Of a stretch of 64,000 nucleotides of DNA, positions 32,501-45,520 are shown piece after piece. The position numbers and the translations under genes were made by a program. A model generated the notes under the pieces. It made no database searches. It had not been told where the DNA came from and worked only from the letters and a program-made list of their open reading frames with translations. Numbering within the stretch: the first letter of the stretch is position 1; the number at the start of each line of letters is the position of its first letter. Source of the DNA: Geosiphon pyriformis (Eukaryota > Glomeromycota > Glomeromycetes > Archaeosporales > Geosiphonaceae); contig JAAOMT010000283.1 of NCBI GenBank assembly GCA_016748015.1, positions 580,884-644,883 of the forward strand, in the 5' to 3' direction.

Positions 32501-34400
32501 AGTATATTATGTTTAAATTAGTTGCTTTTATGTATTGCTTAATTATTAGTTATAAAAATTATATATGATTGCTAAATTCAAAATTGTAAATAAAAATAAA
32601 ATATAAAAATTTTTTAGATAATAGAGATATAATTTTTTTTAGCATGATAAATTTTTTGAATATAGTGTTTTATAATATTATATATTTGCTAAAAATAACT
32701 AAAAAACATACTGTTTGTTTTAAGTTAAAAATAGGCTATATGTTTTTTACAAGTGTAATTAAAATTGTTTCTGTTAATATAATTTTATAATAGTGTCTTA
32801 ACTGATTAAATAACTAATTACATATAACAAATATATGATTTATTTTTAATTTAAAACTCTAAATAGTTGTATTATATTAGATTAAAATTAGATTTTATTA
32901 ATTAAATAAAGTTTAATTAGTTTAAAGTAACTTATAAAAAATTTATTAAAAATTTATTAAAAATACAAAAAATTTTATAAAAAAATAATTATTTTTATAA
33001 ATTAGGTTTTTATTTTTTTATAAAAACCAATAATTTTAAATTATTAACTTTAAATCTGAAAATATTACAATATTATTAATAAACTTTATATATATTTATA
33101 TTTTAAATATTAGAAAATATGTTTTTTATTTATATAATTATATTATTTATCTCATTATTAAAATTGCAAAATACAAATTAATTTAAAATGCTTAAAATAT
33201 ATATTTTAATAAAAACAAAACACACAAATAATATTTAAACAAACAAAATATAAAAAATTAAAATATTTTAATTATATTTTTTTTCTATAATTAATTTTAA
33301 ATTAAAATTGTGAATTTTAAATAAACAATTAATACAGTTTAAAAGCAAATTTGGCTAAATTTAATATGCTAAAATTTTAAATGGCTTTAAAAAATCAGTA
33401 ATATTTAAAAAATTTTATTGATAAATATGTTTTATTTTTTTTTGGCCAAGAAGTTAATATTAAAAAACTGAAATAAAAATTTTTGTTAAATTTTAGATCT
33501 GTTTTAACAAAGCTTAAAATAATAAATTTAATAATAATAACAATAATAATAATAAATAAATAAATATCATATAGTAATATAAAAATTTTTAATCAAATAA
33601 AATATTAAAATAATTATAATAAAAAATGTATAAAATTTTTGAGCATATTTAATCTTATATTTGGTTATAATTAGTTTATAGATTTAAGTATGTTTGTTTA
33701 TATAATTAATTTTAAAATCTTGTTATATTATAAAGTCTTAGGTTTGAAAGTAAGATTAAATACGTTTAATGTATGGTAATATATAGTTTCAATTTGTTTA
33801 AATAACTAGTAATGTATAGAAAAATGTAAAATTTACATTTTTTTTAGACATTTACATGTAATATTTTAGAGATAATAAAAGATTTATATTCATTAAAGCC
33901 AAAAAAACATGGTTTTAGAAAAAATATATTAAAGTGAAATTTTTTGGCAATATATTAATATTATCAATAAATATTAAGTTTTGATTATAATTAAACACAA
34001 ATAAAGCATATGTGTAGTTAAATTTTTTTTAAAATTAATTAATTACATGCTTTATTATAATTTGTTCTATAACAGCTATATTATTAATGTATCATAAAAA
34101 ATAAATTTAAAACTTAAGCTAAATAAGTTTATTTTTGCTTTATAATAATTTTTTTAAAAAACATAAAGTTTTACAATTTTAATTAATTGAAATTCTTATC
34201 AAAAAAATGATTGCAACCAATTGTAACATTTTTTTACAAGATTGCAGCATTATCTTTAAATAAATATTTTGATAAGTATTTGATAACTTGAAAATTGATT
34301 TTTTTAACAGTTTTGCAAGAAAATTGTTTTCAAAAATTAATAATAATTAACTTAATGCATTTAAATAACTTTATATATAAAATATGTTATATATATTTTT
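32501..34400. other. AT-rich decayed DNA
   Basis: No gene found. Contains an ATA/ATAA simple repeat at about 33,525-33,565. Likely remnants of mutated retroelements. Confidence 0.6.
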
Positions 34401-37103
34401 CAGCAAAAAGTAATAAAAAAGTGGGTTCATTTACCAATAGTATAAAACCCGGAATCCTACCTTGAGACTAACAACCGTAACAACATTTAATAGTTAAAGA
34501 TTTTTTGATTTTTTGATTGAATATTAGTGTTTTTCATTTAATTTATATAATAAGACAATATAAAAAGTTAATGAGTAAAATTAAATATATATTTTATATA
34601 ATGAAAAAGCGGAAATCATATAAGGTGAAGTTTGTCTATTTTTTCGGTGACTCTAATTGAAAAATCCGAAATTTTATCTTTTGTTTAAAAGTGGTTGAGT
34701 TTTCTAAATTCTTTTTTATTGGAAATTTATAATTTTTTAATAAAAAAAATAGAAAAAAAAGAGGTTTATATTCTATTTATTTATGAAAAAAAAATTGATC
34801 ATTTATATTTATTGTATTATTAAAATTGTAAAAAGCATTCTACAAACTCATTATAGAAGAATGTAGCTTTTTTCTGTTATTCAAATTAAATAGATTTAAA
34901 TAAATTAAACTTGAAATATTTATTTTATCAATATCCTTACCATCTAATTTATTACTATGTCATTTAAAAATACAGAACCTTGGATATATTTTAGTCATGA
35001 ATTTAAAAAACCAGGTAAATTTGATAAATGAAAACTTTCTATTACAAGAACAACAACATTTCTAAGTGATGAGCAAAATTTATATTTATGGTAATTTTTG
35101 AGTGATGATGAACAAAATCTTACATTTTTGCTAATTTGAATGACACATGAAAAGCCCAAATTTCGAATTAAAGTAAACAATAGCTTTCTAAAATTCTGAT
35201 AAAATTCCGCCATTTGAAAGCTGAAATAACGCCATTCTACAATCTTTTTTAAATATCAAAAGCTTTCAAAGTGAAATATTTTAAATTTCACTCATCATTC
35301 AATCACTTAACCACCTTTGAGCCATTGGGTTGAAGAGTGACTCGTATTCCATTTGTGTTGGTATACACATTTTTAACATAGCACCGAGACAGCATTTGAG
35401 AATTAAAGTTTGACCCAATCAACTTTACAGTCTTTATCATCTCAAGCCGTCGGCGTTAATTTATAGTTCAGCTTATTCCATTAACGCAAAATTTATTTGA
35501 AATTATCCATGTAATTTCAAATGTTCAGTACGATAAGAACGTGTTCAAAACCAATTGAATTTAAAATTTATAAAAAATTATTTTGAATGATGCTTAATTA
35601 CTTCTTTTTTTTTTGGTTCAACGACGGTTGATATCTCATCAAATGGGAAAAATTTAATCTTGATTAGGCTAAATTGATTAAAGAGAAAGAAATTTGATTT
35701 CTTAACTGAGTATTTTTCTCAAATAGAAGCTTAACCTATCAAAATTATCAATGAGAGAATTTAAATCTCCAGACTTTGACATGTTATTGCAAAATATTCC
35801 CACAGAACAAAGAACCCCTAACTTCCATACTCTTTGAAACTAATTCGACTCCTATAACATGAATACTTTACAATCTTCAATTGTTGTATAATTGTGGGTT
35901 GCTAATATTGTTACAGCTAGAGAATATATGTGTAATTATTTGGAAATCATTTTTTAAGAAATACATTCTTCCTTCTCAAATATATAATAAACCTGATAAT
36001 TTTTCATGCAAGACGAATTTAAATGTTTCAAATGTCTCAAATGTTAATCCCTTCTTGAAGACAGTTGGAACTCCCAAAAAAATCTTCATACCTATTTGAG
36101 GTTAGTTGGAGGATGCGAAGCAGCGATCCCCGATCATGCAAAACTCGGGTTAAAGAAACCAATTTGGAAAATATCTTAAGTTCATATATCTAAGTTGTAA
36201 ATCACTTCAATTTGATAGATTAAAGAATCTTGGTAAAACGTGTCAATAGAGGAAATAAATTCTTTGTGTTACAAGAATGTGTGGGCTTTTGATGAAAAAT
36301 GAAGTTTCTTCCGAAAGCTTTGCTATTTCAAAACATTTTTGCAATTTTTTGAATGATAATTCGTCATTTGCCAATCAAAAGTCCCACATTTAGTATCACA
36401 AACAGAGATACTTATGCATGCATCGCAATCATTTGGATTTTGGTTGGCCATCTAGAGAGCTTGACTATCGGAAAGGAGACATAAAAGAAAATCTCGGATT
36501 TGCAAATGTAGCTTCGTATTCTGAAGCCACAAGAAACAATATTTCGACCGAACACAAAGAGAGCATCAATATTGGGTACATTTTTATACAGCTTGTACTA
36601 TCCAAATCAGGCAAATTTAATTGAAAGGATATGTCATGCTGGTGGGACCATTGTAATGCAAAACACCACAGCAATCAATATAGAATGAGCAAACTCGCGA
36701 AATTTGGCGAATGTTTCTCGTCTTTCCTTTTCCCTTTCCCTTTCCCTTTCTTTGACCTTCTCTCTCGATTCTTCCTTCCACATCGCCTCGTTCTTTCACT
36801 AGAACAGCGAACTCGACTTTCCTTTTCGGGGATATAATCATTCTTTTTATTTTGTCTTCAAAGATATTCTGTGTGTAGGTGTTGCTTCAAAGACATTCTC
36901 ATTCGCCATTGGCTACCTTTACCCAATATTAAACAAGTCAATTTGGTTTTCTCTGAAATAGATTGTATATGTTTAAAAAATTGATTTCGAATTTTGGCTT
37001 TGTTGTAAAATATTTTGGCATTTTTAAAGCTCAAAATTCAATAAGCTAAAAAGAGGAAATTTCTTGCATTTCATCATCATCATCGCATTATTATCAATTC
37101 AAA
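34401..37103. other. Intergenic region upstream of the membrane-protein gene
   Basis: Base composition becomes less extreme than in the relic region. Short open frames (35,881-36,099; 36,418-36,624; 36,465-36,674 on the other strand) have no recognisable domain. A pyrimidine-rich tract with ccctttccctttccc (about 36,720-36,790) lies 300 bp ahead of the start codon at 37,104 and may be part of the promoter. A CAT repeat (37,072-37,086) is in the 5' leader. Confidence 0.5.
36718..36790 (+). repeat. Pyrimidine-rich tract (ctttcc repeats)
   Basis: Repeated ttccctttccc units upstream of the gene at 37,104. Promoter pyrimidine tracts are common in fungi; the role here is only inferred from position. 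Confidence 0.6.
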
Positions 37104-37479
37104 ATGTCTGATAAATCATCCGCTTTGTTGTCTCAGGCTCCAGAACTGGGGGCTAAAGATACTTCTGCCTCACAACCTGCAAAAGTTGCAAATCCTACTC
37201 CTACTCCAGCTTCGACTTCGGCTTCGGCTTCAGCGCCCGCTTCAACATCTACCGCAACACCTGCACCTGCACCTGCACCTGCGACTGATCTTAATAAGAA
37301 TCGTAATGAAGACGATAATTCCAACAATGAATCTAAAAATAAAAAGAATGATTCCCCACCTCCAAAAAATAATTCTTCCAGTCCGGAAGCTCAAGCTATT
37401 TCAACAGCTGTAGCAACTCCTACTACAACTGCAAGTTCGTCACCAACTAATTCAAATAGTAATAGTAATAGTAATAGTA

Positions 37480-37515
<36 letters not shown>

Positions 37516-38336
37516 CAAGTAAAACGGGGGTAAATAATGCAGCTTCTGTTAATTCAATTCCCACCACACTTACCTTTAAAGATAGTCCAACCACCTCTTT
37601 AATACCCACATTAACTGTTCCAACTAATTCCAGCACTGAATTATCGGCCCAATCATCATCTACTTTAGATCCACTATCTACCAGTAATGGTAATAATAAT
37701 GAAGGTGGCGCATCGGCTGGTGTAATGATCGGTGGTATGATGGTCGCCACTTTAGTTGTTGTAGTTCTTATCACTATGATTGTACGACGAAAAATAAGGG
37801 TTATCCGGTCCAGTTCTCCAAGTCTCAAAGATTCCGGATACAATGACGCCTACATGAACGAAAAGTCTGCTTATTATAATGAAAAAGATTCGATACCTCA
37901 CATTAATAAACCCGATTCTATCTTTGTGGATCCGTCAAATAATGGTGGTATCAATTACGGTAGTAGAGGGAATGGAGGAAATCTTTCTCCAATGCCTACA
38001 AACCGTCTTAGTATTTATCGTCAAAGCACTGGTGGAATGTATGACCCACCAACTTCATTAATCCCGGTGAATGGTCGATACACACCAGCGCTCAGTCGTC
38101 AGCCTAGTACGAACTCTTATATTAACTATTATGGTGGAAATGGAACAGGTGACTTAAGTCAACCACAACAGCAATATTATTTAGAGCCGGAAACATATTA
38201 TTCAGCTGATGATTACACAGCTTCAGTTGATAATTATGGAATGCAAATGCCTCCATTATATCCACAAAATCCGACATCACCATACGATGAACACCGAGGA
38301 CTGACATCGCCGCCACCTCCTGGTCACGCTTATTAA
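37104..38336 (+). CDS. Ser/Thr/Pro/Asn-rich single-pass membrane protein (410 aa)
   Basis: Single exon, ATG after an A-rich leader, TAA at the end. Residues about 20-200 are rich in Ser, Thr, Pro and Ala (PTPTPASTSASASAP, ATPAPAPAPA) and so likely O-glycosylated if extracellular. They include a Ser-Asn/poly-Asn run coded by an AGT/AAT microsatellite (37,450-37,515). One membrane segment (about 206-228, MIGGMMVATLVVVVLITMIV) is followed by RRKIR, a positive-inside stop-transfer. The remaining 180 residues are hydrophilic with Tyr/Pro/Gly-rich stretches. This is the architecture of fungal cell-surface sensors such as Mid2/Wsc proteins, but no cysteine domain and no N-terminal signal peptide is visible, so a reverse signal-anchor or a missing upstream exon is possible. 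Function not assigned. Confidence 0.85.
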
Positions 38337-38811
38337 AGTTTATTGTCAATCGAAAGTAATAGTTCACAATTTACCATCAAGACCATTACTTATTCGTGAT
38401 CTCCCCAACTCCTTCCTCACAACTCATCCTTGATTTACATAGTATTTTCGAGAGAAAAGTTGAAATATTGTGAATTCTAATTTTGTTAGAAACAAGATTA
38501 TCCAAAAAATGAAAGAAATGGAACCTTGGTAAAAAAAACATTGTCATTTCAATTTCTTTAAAACTATTGATTTGGAGAAATTGAAAAAAGATGATGAATC
38601 ATTTGATTTTTTTTACTAGATAACAGTTTCAGAATTGGAAAATTTTTTGAAAAAGTTTTGCCAAAAGTATCGGTTCCATTTACTTGAAAGAATTGAGTTG
38701 TTCTGGTTTAAAATTGAATTTTAGATATTTGTACTAAATAAAGATGTAATACTTGCATGTAAACTAGTTTAAATATATATTCTAACACTAGAGTCGCTAT
38801 ACATAGCCTTC

Positions 38812-38862
38812 CTTTACTTTACTTTACTTTACTTTACTTTACTTTACTTTACTTTACTTTCC
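38812..38862 (+). repeat. Pentanucleotide microsatellite (acttt)n
   Basis: About ten uninterrupted copies of acttt. Confidence 0.95.
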
Positions 38863-41098
38863 CTTACCTTGCCTACCATCACCAACTTGTATTAATATTA
38901 TTTATATTTTGATTTACTTTAAATCTGTCCCAATGAAAACTCAATCAGAGAAAGTATTTTTTTCCTATTCGGCCTCAAAGCTAAATAGGAAATTACGTTA
39001 AAGCCTTAACTTTAAAAAGAATAGTTCGGCTTTTTGGATTTTTTTCAATATCGTTGATAAAATTTGAATAAATTCTGAATTTCGATTAAAAATTTCTGGT
39101 CAAACTTCCCAAAAAAATTCATTCATTTAATTAGAGACATTATATTCAAGAATATCTTTTCAAGCTCCATTAAAAGCGGAATCAATCTTGGAGTCATATA
39201 GACAAAATTTTCATAGGTCAAAAATTACTTTGAACGCCCCATTAAATTTTCATCTATATCCACACTCAATTAAAATTATTGGAAAAAGGTGTAACGCCTT
39301 TAGAATTCAATAATTAAAGTCATGGATACACTTAATGAAAATAATGCATATGATAGCTACGCAGAGTGAACATAAAAGTTTGTACATGTATTACCAATTT
39401 TCCAGCGTACATGCTACTTGATATTTGTAAAGAAAGAGATAATTAGCAGAATGATTAAGAATGACAGGAAATTTGATCGAATGAATATAGCCTGCCTCCT
39501 GAAAGTAATCTTTCATCTCTTTCATTTTGTACTAGGAATGAAAAAAATTTAAATGAATTGGACATTAAACCATGCCCACTTCAAAACGATATATATATAT
39601 GAATCAAGATCTTTGGCAAAAATTTTTTGTCCAAGAAATTTTTGATTATAATGAAAATTCAGTAATTAATGGCTTATCAAGATTGAGGTATAATAAACTA
39701 TGAATAAAAAAAAATAAACGCACAGAATATGCTCGCTAGGAAATCTTGAAATCAAATTTTTTCGGTCGTTTGTTTTTCATGAAAAAGTATGACAGTCTGT
39801 TGAAAATTATTATGTATGTGCCTTCGTTTCAACAGGACTTGGTTGGGAAGTTTTCATTCATACATTCCTTCCTTTTGTTTGTTCCCTTTATTGCAAAGAA
39901 AATTATATTATTACTTTTAAGATTCGTCCTTTTCCCGAAATTTAGTTTTTATGAATCTTGAATAAAAAAAACGTTTTTAAAGTTTGCTTCAGAAATTCTC
40001 TTACTATTAAAAAATAATGATTTGGAACGTTGGCAAGAACCTTTTCATGGAAGTTATTGTCTAAATTTCTTGAGCCAAATGGCTGTCACTTTTACACAAC
40101 CCAACGATAAACAAAGTAATATTTTCCAATAAAGTTTACAAGCAAAAAGTTTTTTAGCTACTCAGCTAGTATACTTTGGATTGTTACTTTTTTGGAAATG
40201 TCATTTTTTCAAGCATTTTATTAATGTTTTCAAAATAATTCAAAGAATTTTTGATGTAATATAAGACGGAAAACAAAATAAATTAGTTTTTATTCTCACA
40301 AAAGCCATCCCATGAAAAGATTTTTTTGACATAGGACAAAACATTTAAAACAACTGAAAAGCTGTTTCATCATAAAATTGTCCTTAAAGTGAGTGAAACG
40401 TAGTCTATTTAAATATAATTTGGCTTTTGAGCTTTTGGTATAACTATAGATAGGATTTTTTTACCACCAATTAATTACAAATGTTTGTAAATTAGTTTAA
40501 TGAATATTGTTTGTCAAGATAAATCATTATCTTTGCTATAATTTTTATAGTTTAGTGTTTCTACTTTGTTTTTGAGCTTTTTGGCTATTAGAAACTATTT
40601 TAATGGTAATTTATACAAAAATAACGAAATTACATCAAAGATATGTAAAAATAAATTCATTAAAAAAAGTTTTGTATCATACGTATTAAGCTAAAAGATG
40701 TTAAAATTTACATGTTTTAATCTGATTAAAAAAGAAAATTAATGTTATGACTGTTAACTTTCTTTTTCAGCTTACGATTAAACCTTTCAATGAATCTGCT
40801 CCAGTGGTTTAAACAGTAACAGATAATGTATTTTAGAAAGAATTGGATATGTTGCCATTTAAATTAAAATAACTTGTTTTACTATTAATTAACAATAAAA
40901 TATGGCAATTTTTAGATATTAAACTAGTAGTCAAATTTTTTTAAACATTTTTTAATATATTGCTTGCATTTATGCTTTTAAATTAACATAATAGGTTACA
41001 AATAATGTATTGAATTTATATTAGTTAATCTGTATGATTCATTTAAAAATCTATTAATTGGGAGTTTAATTTTTCAGCATTAATAGAATTGAAAGTTA

Positions 41099-41118
41099 AC
41101 ATAATAATAATAATAATA

Positions 41119-41200
<82 letters not shown>

Positions 41201-41222
41201 CAATAATAATAATAATAATAAT
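41099..41222 (+). repeat. Trinucleotide microsatellite (aat)n, about 124 bp
   Basis: About forty aat units with single interruptions (tagtaa, aacaac). The interruptions suggest an old array. Confidence 0.95.
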
Positions 41223-42303
41223 TAGTGTTTTTTTTAATAAAAGTCTTGAAAAATAAAAGCCCTTACTTTTTTAAACCAAAGCAAAATTGTAATATCAATT
41301 TTTGATATAAAAAAAGTCATCTTTTGTAACTGTTGTCTGGTGTACTTTGAACTTCATTATAAAATTGTAAATTTTGTAAATTATTTAATCAGACAACACA
41401 AATGCACAAATAAAATAACCTGTTTTTTTAATTGGCAAAATCAGTTAAAATTATTTCACAACTAATAATTTTTTCAATTCATAATTGCATAGATTGATCC
41501 AACAAAGAATATTCCACCTTTTGATATGAATTATGTGATTGTATTGTATGGAAGGTGAGGAAAACATTTTAACGTTTAGTAAGCTTTTGGTAATCAATGT
41601 GGTCGAATTGCTTTAGAGAAAAAAAATTGACCTATGAATTTAGGAATAAATTCTCGATAAATATTGATTCGAGAAAATTTGAATTTGGAATGCATAATAA
41701 ATATGGCTTTGACAGTTATTCTTTTCAAGTCAATTAATTCTGACTAAATGATATTCGGAACCAGCTCAATGACTTTTGCTTCCACAAAATCATTATTTGC
41801 ATGCATATCTAAGAGATTTTGCAGAAGTTTTAGGGAGGAGAGAAAATTTCAAACATAATACTATTTGAGAGTATATAGAAATACTCAGGGCTAGACTAAA
41901 TTTGGCACTTTAACATTAGGCGATTAGTTTATTAAGAAATTCTTTTCCCATTTATTAGAACTATGTTCTTCCGGTCAATTCTTTATTGTTCAATATAGAG
42001 TGTGTTGTTCCTTTCGTATTATAATGAATTAACTAATTTTTGAGGTTCAAATCAGAATCTATTCCTAATTGAATGAACTTATCGCAGAGTCTTTAGATCC
42101 TAAATTTTCTAGCTAGTGAATGGTCCTTGCAAAATTTGCCTTCAAATTTTCCTCTTTTCAATAATACAATTTTGTAGTACACATCGATTTGATAATCTGA
42201 GATCGTCACTATGACACATACAATCCATGATACACTTTAGGAGTGACCTGGTCCTATGTTAACCGCTTCGTCTACCTCAGTCGTTAAAAAGTAAAGCCTA
42301 ATA

Positions 42304-43773
42304 ATGTTGCCATTAGAAGGCTGGAGTGAGGTTTTTGAAAACTTGGACGATAAAAGTTCACTGTTTTCTTGCCTCTTGGTCAGCCGTCTTTGGTGTAGGA
42401 TAATTATGCCTATTTTATGGAGAAAGCCTTTTGACCTCGTCAGTGATATTGAAAGAAGGATTCGACTCTACAGGAATTTGAAAATACCTTTCGAGAAAAA
42501 ATTTGACATTTCATATATTGTCAGAGAAGATTTGGCTAAACTGATCAATACCTATATTAAATGCTTTTCACCAGCCTCTAAAAGTGTTCTCGCTCAAAAG
42601 GGGATTGATATTTCCACACCAAATGGTCACGCTCTAAGTTTTAATTATCCCTGTTTCATTCGAAATCTTCCTTTAGATAGTCTCATTGAGGCGAGCTCAG
42701 CATGGATTTCTAAAGAGGAGAAACACGATGAATATTTTGAGTTTGCAAAACTTTTATTATCCCGTGAGCTCTGTAAGCTATTCTTGGCCAGTTCTTCATC
42801 AATTTATAACGTATCTCTCGTCTATTACATCCCTTATGGCCATGAATTTCATCCGCCTAATGATCTTCTCGCAATTCATGAATTCCCTGGCGCTAAAAAT
42901 TGTCTTGCTCGTGTTAAGCAATTCAAGTGTTGTTTATTTAATGAACAGTGGAAAATAATGGATGGAATGTCAAAAATTTGCCGTAACTTGGAAGAGTTTG
43001 ATATTCGATGCATTAGTGAGCCAAAGATACACTTATCTGATCAAAGTGAAGAAAATCTCTCAAAATTTATTTTAGCCCAGAAAATCGGAATGCGACAGTT
43101 CACTCTGAACTGTTGCGGGAAAAATTGTCGAATATTAAAAGTGATTTCAAATCTTGTGAACCACGTTGAGACCTTGAAACATCTTGAATTCATACATGCG
43201 AGTTTTGAAAAGGACAATTTCTTGGAAATAATTGTAGCTTGCCGAAAACTTCGCACCTTGATATTTCGTGATTGTCAAATAAACGACACAAAAGTTTTGA
43301 CATCCCCTAAGGCTACTTGTTTTGCTAGCCTCACTTCCCTTTTCTTTGTTGATACCTTCATCCCCCCACGAAAAGTAATTAAGATGTTAGAATCATGTAT
43401 CCGATTAGAGACCTTGCAGATCGATTTGGGTGAGGAAGAAGAATATCTACCGCAAATGGCCCTTAACTTTCCACCCACATTGCGTCATCTTACTGTAGAT
43501 GCAGTAGGAGTCAATTGGATGACACTTGAGGAAGCATTGATTAATATAAGAGCTCCGTTAGTGAGTCTCCGTTTTCCGGCTTGGATTTGCCGTAGTTTCA
43601 CTGACCACCATCTATTGGTGATTGTGAAGTATAGTAAAGGCACGTTGCAACGACTGGATTTGCATTTGTGTATGAGTGTCCAAGGTAATATTTCATTTGA
43701 GGCAATGAGAGAAGCTAGAAGAGTAATTGAATTGGTTACTACTGGAGGATATTGGGCCTATAGCAGGTGGTAA
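42304..43773 (+). CDS. F-box protein with leucine-rich C-terminal region (489 aa)
   Basis: F-box proteins are the substrate-recognition part of SCF ubiquitin ligases; the F-box binds Skp1. Residues about 3-45 (LEGWSEVFENLDDKSSLFSC, LLVSRLWCRIIMPILWRKP) match the F-box pattern: Leu-rich helix, CLLVSRLWC and a Trp-containing end. Residues about 230-470 hold spaced leucine-rich segments (LKHLEFIHA, LRTLIFRDC, LETLQIDLG, LRHLTVDAV, LQRLDLHLCMS), consistent with irregular LRRs that would bind the target. Single exon, clear ATG, TAA end. The length is usual for the large F-box family of arbuscular mycorrhizal fungi. The N-terminus is very short before the F-box, which supports this start. Substrate unknown. 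Confidence 0.9.
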   Translation: MLPLEGWSEVFENLDDKSSLFSCLLVSRLWCRIIMPILWRKPFDLVSDIERRIRLYRNLKIPFEKKFDISYIVREDLAKLINTYIKCFSPASKSVLAQKGIDISTPNGHALSFNYPCFIRNLPLDSLIEASSAWISKEEKHDEYFEFAKLLLSRELCKLFLASSSSIYNVSLVYYIPYGHEFHPPNDLLAIHEFPGAKNCLARVKQFKCCLFNEQWKIMDGMSKICRNLEEFDIRCISEPKIHLSDQSEENLSKFILAQKIGMRQFTLNCCGKNCRILKVISNLVNHVETLKHLEFIHASFEKDNFLEIIVACRKLRTLIFRDCQINDTKVLTSPKATCFASLTSLFFVDTFIPPRKVIKMLESCIRLETLQIDLGEEEEYLPQMALNFPPTLRHLTVDAVGVNWMTLEEALINIRAPLVSLRFPAWICRSFTDHHLLVIVKYSKGTLQRLDLHLCMSVQGNISFEAMREARRVIELVTTGGYWAYSRW

Positions 43774-44689
43774 AAATATTGGATTGGGTAATTTCAGAAT
43801 TGGATATTTTCGATGATTTACAATTGAGTCAATTATTAATAATTCAGCAACAGATCCTCCAACAAGCGACTTGATTCCAGGAGATTTTCTGACTTGCGAT
43901 AAAAAAAGAGCTATTGCAGCTTCAATATTTGAAATTGTAATTCATAATTTGAATAAAGATTTCAGCATGTAAATGATAGGGGAAAAAGTATATTTTCAAT
44001 GAGTTAAGCTCAATTTACAAATTGGTCAACAATTTAACTGGTTAAAAATCATGATAGGGTCAATATATATACATAAAAAACTCTGCCTTGACATTAACAG
44101 AAAACTTTGTTTGGGATCACAATTTGATCTTTACACTTAGCATTTTTCATTAATATGAAGCATACAAAAAATTTCAAACTTTATTTTTAGTTAATATTTT
44201 TTTAAAAAGATATTAAAGCACAAATTGTGAGCCAAAAATAATTCATTATAAAAGATGAGAAAAAATAATTTATTAATTATCAAATCAAAGTATTAGTTTT
44301 ACATTTAATTATTAATACTTGATTGCATATTGTTTATTAATTTTTATATAATTGATCTAAAATTTAAAGCAAAAAATTACATAATAGATGTGATATATAT
44401 TTGGAATTTAGTTTTAATGTATATATAATTTGCAAATTTTATTATTAAATTTAAATTATCAAATAACTAAAATTATAATATTAATTTTATTTTTTGTTTA
44501 ATTAAAATATTTTATTAAACTATTTATTAAATTAAATTAAAATTATTAAAATTATTTTATTTTGGTTAATGGCTTGAAATTCATTTGAATCAAATGTTTT
44601 TTGTTTCAATTCAAATATTGGTCTTTTTTTTTAATAATTTAATAATTTTATTAAACAACAAAACTTTTTAATAAATTTTTATTTAACGA
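43774..44689. other. Intergenic AT-rich spacer
   Basis: No gene seen. The last 500 bases are extremely AT-rich and lead to the 3' end of the LINE on the minus strand. Confidence 0.6.
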
Positions 44690-45520
44690 GTGCAGCCTAA
44701 TCGCTACCTATTACAATACAATCACAATAGATTCTAAAATAAGTGTGGCTCATACCCTTACTACACGTGACGAGCTACTCGAGCCGGCCAAGGCTACACT
44801 ACACGCTTACAGTACCAGAAACACCAGCAAACCTAAGAAAACTGTCAGAAAATAACCGCAGACCAATAGCGAGACCAAAGCTGACAAGCCGCCCCCGAGC
44901 AAAGCCCACACCACGAACAAATCCCCATGAGTCAGGCGCCACAATCAAACTCCTTCTCTCACATTCAGGAATTCGGCAACCAAATATTCAGCTTATGGTG
45001 CACAGCCAAATCCCGAACAAGACCCACAATCAAGAGCCAGCCTTGGACACATCCTTTAACACCGAAAGCGATTCAGAAAACCAATCCTTGAAAATGAAAC
45101 CCTTGGCAATGGCTATATGCACGCGATCATTCACAGTAGCATCGTACAACAATTGGAGGACGGGCGAGCTCACAAGTGATCAACCCGATGAAGCAACCCA
45201 CTTATCGCAAACAGTCGGTGATGATCTGCTCCCGCGCAGCAGCATCAAAGGCACACAAAAAGGCGTGATCGGAATCCTTAACGCAACGAAAGCAATTCAC
45301 ACTCGGATATCTGGGGTTATAAAGTCTTTTTCTCATAGCAACTGGCAAAATTCCGTGGAGAGCCTTTATGAAGTAAGTGCGAAGACCAGCAGTTTTACAA
45401 CTTGACGAACCTGTTTTCAGGTGGCCATCCGGATGCCACACCGAAACAGTTCTTACCAGGTCAAAATCCCTCGCCAAGGACCGATCCACAAACTTCGCAG
45501 CACACTCAACCTCCCAACCA
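44690..45520 (-). pseudogene. LINE (non-LTR retrotransposon) 3' fragment
   Basis: The fragment is GC-richer than its surroundings. On the minus strand, 45,489-45,202 reads VSVWHPDGHL, LRTYFIKALHGILPVAMRKR and the knuckle CFRCVKDSDHAFLC, typical of the C-terminal end of ORF2 in LINEs with a terminal zinc finger. Downstream, in the other frame, DSWGFVRGVGFARGRLVSFG follows and the ORF ends at TAG near 44,796. A 3' tail with aataaa-like A/T sequence ends about 44,690. The 5' side stops at about 45,520: a 5'-truncated copy, as usual for LINEs. One or two frameshifts near 45,060-45,200. The open frame on the opposite strand (44,743-45,405) is an antisense shadow. Confidence 0.85.

Larger units (their letters stand above)
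38337..42303. other. Intergenic region with microsatellites
   Basis: Contains the 3' region of the preceding gene, an acttt repeat (38,812-38,862) and a long AAT repeat (41,099-41,222). The remainder is moderately AT-rich. Open frames (for example 39,746-39,961) show no domain. I see no RNA gene. Confidence 0.6.

Noticed and set aside
34401-37100. tRNA or other small RNA gene in the less AT-rich stretches (for example near 36,110-36,170)
   Set aside because: No A/B box or cloverleaf-like arms could be made out by eye.
37391-37843. Minus-strand open frame with a long Leu run across the membrane-protein gene
   Set aside because: The Leu/Ile run is the complement of the coding AAT/AGT microsatellite; the plus strand has the sensible protein.
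44743-45405. A 220-codon plus-strand open frame over the LINE fragment
   Set aside because: It is the antisense of LINE ORF2. The minus strand has the recognisable knuckle and end of ORF2; the plus frame is Pro/Thr/Ser-rich and has no domain.
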